Assembly (NCBI GenBank): GCA_040756735.1
Contig: JBFLYC010000044.1
Location: forward strand, 1 to 18,756
Reading direction: 5' to 3'
DNA length: 18,756 nt
Source: JBFLYC01 sp040756735
GTDB taxonomy: Bacteria > Bacillota > DSM-16504 > Desulfitibacterales > Desulfitibacteraceae
Positions within the stretch are counted from its first letter, which is position 1, and each line of letters opens with the position of its first letter. Below are positions 15,203 to 18,756 of the stretch, piece after piece. A program made the position numbers and the translations under genes. The notes under the pieces were generated by a model. It worked only from the letters and a program-made list of their open reading frames with translations, did not search any database and was not told the DNA's origin.

Positions 15203-15230
15203 GCTAGGTGAAGCCATGACTTCACCTAGC
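15203..15230 (-). other. Stem-loop between dctP and dctQ
   Basis: A perfect 11-bp inverted repeat (GCTAGGTGAAG/CTTCACCTAGC) with a 6-base loop and no following T tract. Such structures after binding-protein genes stabilise the upstream message, giving more binding protein than permease. That role is inferred here. Confidence 0.6.
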
Positions 15231-15242
15231 TATTTAATCATT

Positions 15243-16319
15243 TTACGATACAGTTTTTGCCATTCTATCATAAATATCTTTACCCCAATCCTGTTTCAAA
15301 CTATCCCAGACAGGCAAGTGGTGACCAACCTTGTCAAACCATATTTTATATTCTTCAGGTGTTGGAGTGTAAATTTCTTCTACTCCATCGTCAAGCATCA
15401 TCTGGTTAATCTTTGGAAGCTGCTCATTTAATTGGCGATCCAATTGCCATGAAGTAATTTCTCTAGCTGTAGTATCAATCAACTCTTGATAATCCCTCGG
15501 CAGGGAATTATACCAATCAAGATTCATGCTGTGCATATCAAGACTTAAATACAAGTTAAGCTCTGATACAAATCTACAAACTTCGTGAATTCTATTATTA
15601 TAAGTAGGAGCTGCCCCAACATTTAATCCATCAGCTACACCCTGCTGAATTGCAGTATAACATTCACCCCAAGGAATGGGGGTCGGAGCTGCGCCACACA
15701 TTTCAAAAACCCTTTGTTCAGCCACAGAAGCTGTAGTACGAATCTTCAAGCCCTGCAGGTCATCTGGGACACGAACATTGTTTTGTACCCTTCTACCAAG
15801 GAATAATACCCTCCAGCCCGCAGGAGCAAAAAATAGAATTTTAAAGCCTCTCTTTTCAGCAGCTTTACCTAGGGTATCTTCTAGAACTCCTGTATCATGA
15901 AGCTTTTCCCAGTCAGCCCTATCCTTTACCAAATAAGGCAAGTCCAAGAGATTATATTCCGGAACAAATTGTGCTGCATTAGCACTGCTATGTTGACATG
16001 CCTGAACTTGTCCCATCTGTGTTTTTTCAAGAGCAACTCTTTGTTCACCCAGCTGTCCACCAGGATATATGTCAACAACTATTTCTCCGTTAGACTTGTT
16101 TTGAATACGTTCTGCAAATTCCCAGCATCCTAATTCATGAATATGAGATAGCTCTTTCTGCTCTGATACTGCCCAGGTAATTCTGACAGGGTCCTTAGCA
16201 GGGTCTGCTACCTTCTTTCCGTTGCCACAACCAATTAAGCTAGGGCTTAATATTAACCCTGCACCAACAATACCAGCACCTTTAACAAATTCCCTCCTAG
16301 AAAACCTTTTTTTCCCCAC
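15243..16319 (-). CDS. dctP: TRAP transporter substrate-binding lipoprotein (DctP), Tat type
   Basis: A 358-residue extracytoplasmic solute receptor. The N-terminus has a twin-arginine motif (FSRREFVKG), a hydrophobic stretch and a lipobox (SLIGCG), so it is exported folded via Tat and anchored as a lipoprotein, as expected in a Gram-positive-type cell. DctP hallmarks are GGQLGEQRVALEKTQMGQVQ, LQGLKIRTTAS (the arginine that binds the substrate carboxylate) and GECYTAIQQGVADGLN. The conserved arginine favours a carboxylate or similar anion. GTG 16319 has AAGGAGG 8 bases upstream. It is the first gene of the operon behind the sigma-54 promoter, with a ~195-base untranslated leader. Confidence 0.95.
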   Translation of the reverse strand: MGKKRFSRREFVKGAGIVGAGLILSPSLIGCGNGKKVADPAKDPVRITWAVSEQKELSHIHELGCWEFAERIQNKSNGEIVVDIYPGGQLGEQRVALEKTQMGQVQACQHSSANAAQFVPEYNLLDLPYLVKDRADWEKLHDTGVLEDTLGKAAEKRGFKILFFAPAGWRVLFLGRRVQNNVRVPDDLQGLKIRTTASVAEQRVFEMCGAAPTPIPWGECYTAIQQGVADGLNVGAAPTYNNRIHEVCRFVSELNLYLSLDMHSMNLDWYNSLPRDYQELIDTTAREITSWQLDRQLNEQLPKINQMMLDDGVEEIYTPTPEEYKIWFDKVGHHLPVWDSLKQDWGKDIYDRMAKTVS

Positions 16320-16358
16320 AAACTTTACCTCCTTATTTTTTTAGTAAGGTATATCTAA

Positions 16359-16379
16359 AATGCAGGAACTTCCTGCATT
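16359..16379. promoter_or_regulatory. 21-bp perfect palindrome in the dctP leader
   Basis: Ten-base arms (AATGCAGGAA/TTCCTGCATT) flank one central base, about 40 bases before the dctP start codon and well downstream of the sigma-54 promoter. A dyad this perfect could be an operator acting as a roadblock or an RNA hairpin. The one-base centre means the RNA form would lose some pairs, and no T tract follows, so DNA binding is somewhat more likely. Confidence 0.5.
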
Positions 16380-16526
16380 ATGATAAAAGATTAATATAAT
16401 CAATAGCATTTCTTAATCTTTGAACTGTCACTGTCTCTGATATTTCTCTTAATAACAATTTTTCATTTTCTTAAGATTCATAGAATAGCAGGACCTTCAT
16501 TTAATAGCACTCTTTATATTTTAATA

Positions 16527-16542
16527 TGCAAAGAGAGTGCCA
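16527..16542 (-). promoter_or_regulatory. Sigma-54 (-24/-12) promoter of the dct operon
   Basis: TGGCACTCTCTTTGCA matches the consensus TGGCAC-N5-TTGCA at every conserved base, with exactly 10 bases between the GG and GC. The expected start is near 16516. A sigma-54 activator gene lies directly upstream and the dct-adh-aor operon directly downstream. Confidence 0.92.
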
Positions 16543-16559
16543 TATTTAAATAGTTAATA

Positions 16560-16589
16560 AAACTCCTTAGAAATAAAGAAAAGGAGTTT
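16560..16589. other. 9-bp inverted repeat between promoter and upstream palindromes
   Basis: AAACTCCTT/AAGGAGTTT with a 12-base spacer, just upstream of the -24 box. It has no T tract in the needed direction and no gene to end on the plus strand. It could aid DNA bending or be incidental. Confidence 0.25.
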
Positions 16590-16627
16590 ATGTATAGGTT
16601 ATAAAATTAGTATTACTTAATTGAATT

Positions 16628-16643
16628 TTCTAATCTTTTAGAA
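16628..16643. promoter_or_regulatory. Candidate activator-binding palindrome, proximal
   Basis: TTCTA-N6-TAGAA, centred about 93 bp upstream of the sigma-54 promoter, a normal distance for an upstream activator site. A second copy with identical arms occurs 99 bp further upstream. Confidence 0.5.
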
Positions 16644-16700
16644 TTTAAATGTTTAATAAAATTAATTTATTCATAGCCCACAAGGAAAAACTACATAATA

Positions 16701-16759
16701 AAAATGCCTGGTTACAATTTCTAGTTTTCTAGAATATTAGAAACTACAGCTAGGCATTT
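16701..16759 (-). terminator. Terminator behind the sigma-54 activator gene
   Basis: AAATGCCT (16759-16752), overlapping the stop codon, pairs with AGGCATTT (16709-16702), with additional inner pairing (TAGTTTCTA/TAGAAATTGTA) and a short T-rich end (TTTTTATTAT). This long imperfect hairpin should separate the activator transcript from the sigma-54 operon. Confidence 0.6.
16727..16742. promoter_or_regulatory. Candidate activator-binding palindrome, distal
   Basis: TTCTA-N6-TAGAA again, within the shared flank TTTTCTA. It also lies inside the terminator stem-loop behind the activator gene, so part of its symmetry may reflect that hairpin. Confidence 0.4.
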
Positions 16760-18351
16760 ATCCCATATTGCTTAAGTTTGTTATATAATGTAGCCAAAGA
16801 AATCTTAAGCTGTTTGGCAATTTGCTTTTTTCCTTCTAGGCAATTTCCATATATCAACACTGCCTTTTTTAAAGCTCGCCTCTCCGCATCAGCCACAATC
16901 TCAGCTAAACTATCCATATCCATATCATTCTCATTCAAACAAGAAGCATTATCTGGCTTATAATTATCTACTATCTTTGGGGGTAAATGCTTGGGATAGA
17001 TAACCGTACCTTCAGCCATATTAGCAGAAAATTCTATTGCGTTTTCCAGTTCTCTTACATTTCCCGGCCAATTATAATCAACTAGCTTTTCTAAAGCTCT
17101 AGACGAGAACTTAAGTTTTCTACCAAAGCAGTACTTTTTTAAAAAAAACTCACTAAGACATTTTATGTCCTGTTTTCTTTCTCGAAGGGCAGGCAATCTT
17201 ATTGGCATTACATGAAGTCGGTAATACAAGTCTTGTCTAAATTGCTTTTGTTCTACCATAACATCTAAGTCTCTATTTGTTGCTGCAATAATACGTACAT
17301 CAATAGAGACTTCCTTTACTGATCCTATTCTCCTTAGTTTTCTGTCTTGCAAAAAACGTAATAATTTAACCTGCATTGCTAAATCCAAATCACCAATCTC
17401 ATCCAAAAATATTGTTCCACCATCGGCCATCTCAAATAGACCTATTTTGCCACCTTTTCGAGCATCAGTAAAAGAACCACCTTCATAACCAAATAATTCG
17501 CTTTCAATTAAATCCTTGGGAATAGCAGCACAGTTTACTATTATAAAGGGACCAGCATTCCTAGAGCTGGCATTGTGGATGCCATGAGCAAATAGTTCCT
17601 TTCCAGTTCCGCTTTCTCCTGTTATTAAAACATTAGAATCACTACTTGCTGCCTTTTCACAGTTTTTCTTAACTTCTGTAATAGCTTTACTATCTCCTAT
17701 AATATCATCAAAAGTATATCGTGCCTTGAATGATGTTTTTAAAGCCTTCTCTAATAACTGCAACTTTTTACTCATTTGTTTTAAATTAGTAATATTTCTT
17801 GTTACTGTTAATCCAGCTATTACTGCACCTTCTTTATCCTCTTTAATTGGATAGCAGCTAACTAGATGCTCTTCAACTCCTTCTTCAACAAAATTGTTTA
17901 ACTGAGGTTTCCCGGTTTGAATAGCTTTAGGCAAAAAGACTGCTGGCTTCAACACATCCTGCACACGACGTCCTAGCAATTCCTCTTTCTTTTTCTTCTT
18001 TAAAGCCAAAAAACTCTTATTGACATATCTAATTATACAGTCTTTGTCTACAATTAAAATTCCTTCATCAAGTACTTCTAATGCATTGATAAACCATAAC
18101 ATACTAATTTGCTTGGCACGATTAACCATCTGGTTATCAACATCCAGGTTAAAATCATCAAAGCATACTCCTGAGAACAACTTGGTAATTGATGTTTTTA
18201 AAATAAGACCTTCTAGTGATTCTCCAAGAAAAGAAGGTATATCTTCTTTAAATGACTGGTCCATTAATACTCCAAGGCACATTCCATTATGATTGATTAG
18301 AAGAATACCATCTTTATCATCTTTTTTGCACAATACTCCCGTAATCTTCAT
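16750..18351 (-). CDS. Sigma-54-dependent transcriptional activator (PAS-AAA+-Fis)
   Basis: A 533-residue enhancer-binding protein. An N-terminal ~80-residue region (MKITGVLCKK onward) that I do not recognise is followed by a PAS domain (about 88-190, ALEVLDEGILIVDKDCIIRY) and the AAA+ domain. The AAA+ domain has Walker A GESGTGKE (245-252) and Walker B GGTIFLDEIGDL. The sigma-54-contact loop reads GSFTDA instead of the canonical GAFTGA, and the domain also has the LYYRLHVMPIRLPALRER segment. The C-terminus is a Fis-type helix-turn-helix (GNCLEGKKQIAKQLKISLAT). A PAS domain with no receiver suggests direct sensing of a small molecule or redox signal. ATG 18351 with AGGGGG 7 bases upstream is preferred over GTG 18372. 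It almost certainly activates the sigma-54 promoter at 16527-16542. Confidence 0.94.
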   Translation of the reverse strand: MKITGVLCKKDDKDGILLINHNGMCLGVLMDQSFKEDIPSFLGESLEGLILKTSITKLFSGVCFDDFNLDVDNQMVNRAKQISMLWFINALEVLDEGILIVDKDCIIRYVNKSFLALKKKKKEELLGRRVQDVLKPAVFLPKAIQTGKPQLNNFVEEGVEEHLVSCYPIKEDKEGAVIAGLTVTRNITNLKQMSKKLQLLEKALKTSFKARYTFDDIIGDSKAITEVKKNCEKAASSDSNVLITGESGTGKELFAHGIHNASSRNAGPFIIVNCAAIPKDLIESELFGYEGGSFTDARKGGKIGLFEMADGGTIFLDEIGDLDLAMQVKLLRFLQDRKLRRIGSVKEVSIDVRIIAATNRDLDVMVEQKQFRQDLYYRLHVMPIRLPALRERKQDIKCLSEFFLKKYCFGRKLKFSSRALEKLVDYNWPGNVRELENAIEFSANMAEGTVIYPKHLPPKIVDNYKPDNASCLNENDMDMDSLAEIVADAERRALKKAVLIYGNCLEGKKQIAKQLKISLATLYNKLKQYGINA

Positions 18352-18474
18352 AATAGTTCCCCCTAAGACCACTCTAATACCCTAATAAGTATTTTTTAAC
18401 TTATTTTCCGCACCCTTACACAACAAGAACTAACATTTATCCCAGTCAATTTTTTCGGGAAGAGCCTATGGTAA

Positions 18475-18756
18475 TTAAGGGGCGCCTACCCTAGTAAACA
18501 CATCAATGTCAAACCCTATTAGTTTTAGCGCCCTAGTAAGGCGATTATAGTTTTTCGGCAGATGCCGCTTTATAATAATACCACCTTCCTTAAAACACAA
18601 TATCCTAACAGAACTAAAGAGCTCAAGCGCCCTGTTACCTGTTGGGGCAAAAGTCTTTTTTCCTCCTGCAATATCTAACGGTTTTGACTCTTGTTCTAAT
18701 GCCTTACGTACACGTCTTTGTAAAACAATATAGACAATTAAAGCCATGAGAATTAT
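18475..18756 (-). mobile_element. IS1634-like transposase, C-terminal end, cut by window edge
   Basis: The frame is open to the window edge and gives 93 residues ending in TRVGAP. ALIVYIVLQRRVRKALEQ followed by FAPTGNRALELFSSVRIL resembles the C-terminal end of IS1634/IS4-superfamily transposases (a hydrophobic helix with Y..L.RR.R.AL, then PT..R.L.LF). The catalytic DDE core would lie outside the window. The insertion end probably lies between 18475 and about 18440, but no terminal repeat can be confirmed with only one end visible. Its arrival just upstream may influence expression of the activator gene. Confidence 0.7.

Noticed and set aside
16359..16379. Intrinsic terminator in the dctP leader
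   Set aside because: The palindrome has a one-base centre and no adjacent T run on the minus strand.
16560..16600. Plus-strand AAGGAG followed by ATG near 16590 as a small gene
   Set aside because: The frame stops after four codons.
1..18756. CRISPR arrays, tRNA/rRNA genes, microcompartment shell genes
   Set aside because: No regularly spaced repeats, cloverleaf sequences or shell-type open frames were found on either strand.

Overview
The window is an AT-rich stretch from a strictly anaerobic bacterium, most likely a member of the Clostridia (Firmicutes). The evidence for this is the strong AAGGAGG-type ribosome binding sites, frequent GTG/TTG starts, a sigma-54 PAS activator, a Tat-exported TRAP lipoprotein, a tungsten-type aldehyde oxidoreductase (AOR), an oxygen-sensitive glycyl radical enzyme (GRE) and chemotaxis and MFS remnants of clostridial type. 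No genus can be named from the sequence. Every gene lies on the minus strand, so transcription runs from high to low coordinates.

Region 1 (18756 to 16750): the end of an IS1634-like transposase at the window edge, then a PAS/AAA+/Fis sigma-54 activator. Region 2 (16749 to 8969): a control region with a near-perfect -24/-12 promoter and two TTCTA-N6-TAGAA palindromes about 93 and 192 bp upstream of it. It is followed by the operon dctP-dctQ-dctM, an iron alcohol dehydrogenase, a GldA-like dehydrogenase and a full-length AOR. The operon ends in an orphan chemotaxis-receptor tail and a hairpin. Region 3 (8871 to 6716): a scar containing an apparently intact TetR regulator flanked by two near-identical operators, then a PEP-synthase-like fragment joined in frame to an MFS fragment. 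Region 4 (6719 to 1): a second transcription system with a consensus sigma-70 promoter, a structured leader with terminator, the GRE activase, a DUF3870 protein, a second leader with terminator, the GRE, a LarA-type nickel racemase/epimerase homologue, a frameshifted and truncated second AOR, and the start of an SDR dehydrogenase.

Inferred function: a TRAP transporter imports an organic acid, the sigma-54 activator probably senses it or a product, and the GRE cleaves a C-O, C-S or related bond to give a carbonyl product. The LarA homologue may adjust stereochemistry, the two metal-dependent dehydrogenases handle alcohol/carbonyl steps, and the AOR oxidises an aldehyde to an acid. The GRE has the catalytic Cys-x-Glu and glycyl radical motifs. 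At the positions that, from memory, hold the sulfonate-contacting Arg and Gln of isethionate sulfite-lyase it has Asn instead, so I leave the substrate open.

The most novel signal is a pair of similar leader RNAs, one directly before the activase and one directly before the GRE. Each has a short outer stem, a hairpin with a GUAGG loop, and a possible antiterminator pairing (GGG/CCC in one, GAG/CUC in the other) that would compete with the following intrinsic terminator. This looks like a riboswitch or protein-bound antitermination element dedicated to the GRE system. I saw no tRNA, rRNA, CRISPR array, replication origin or microcompartment shell gene.
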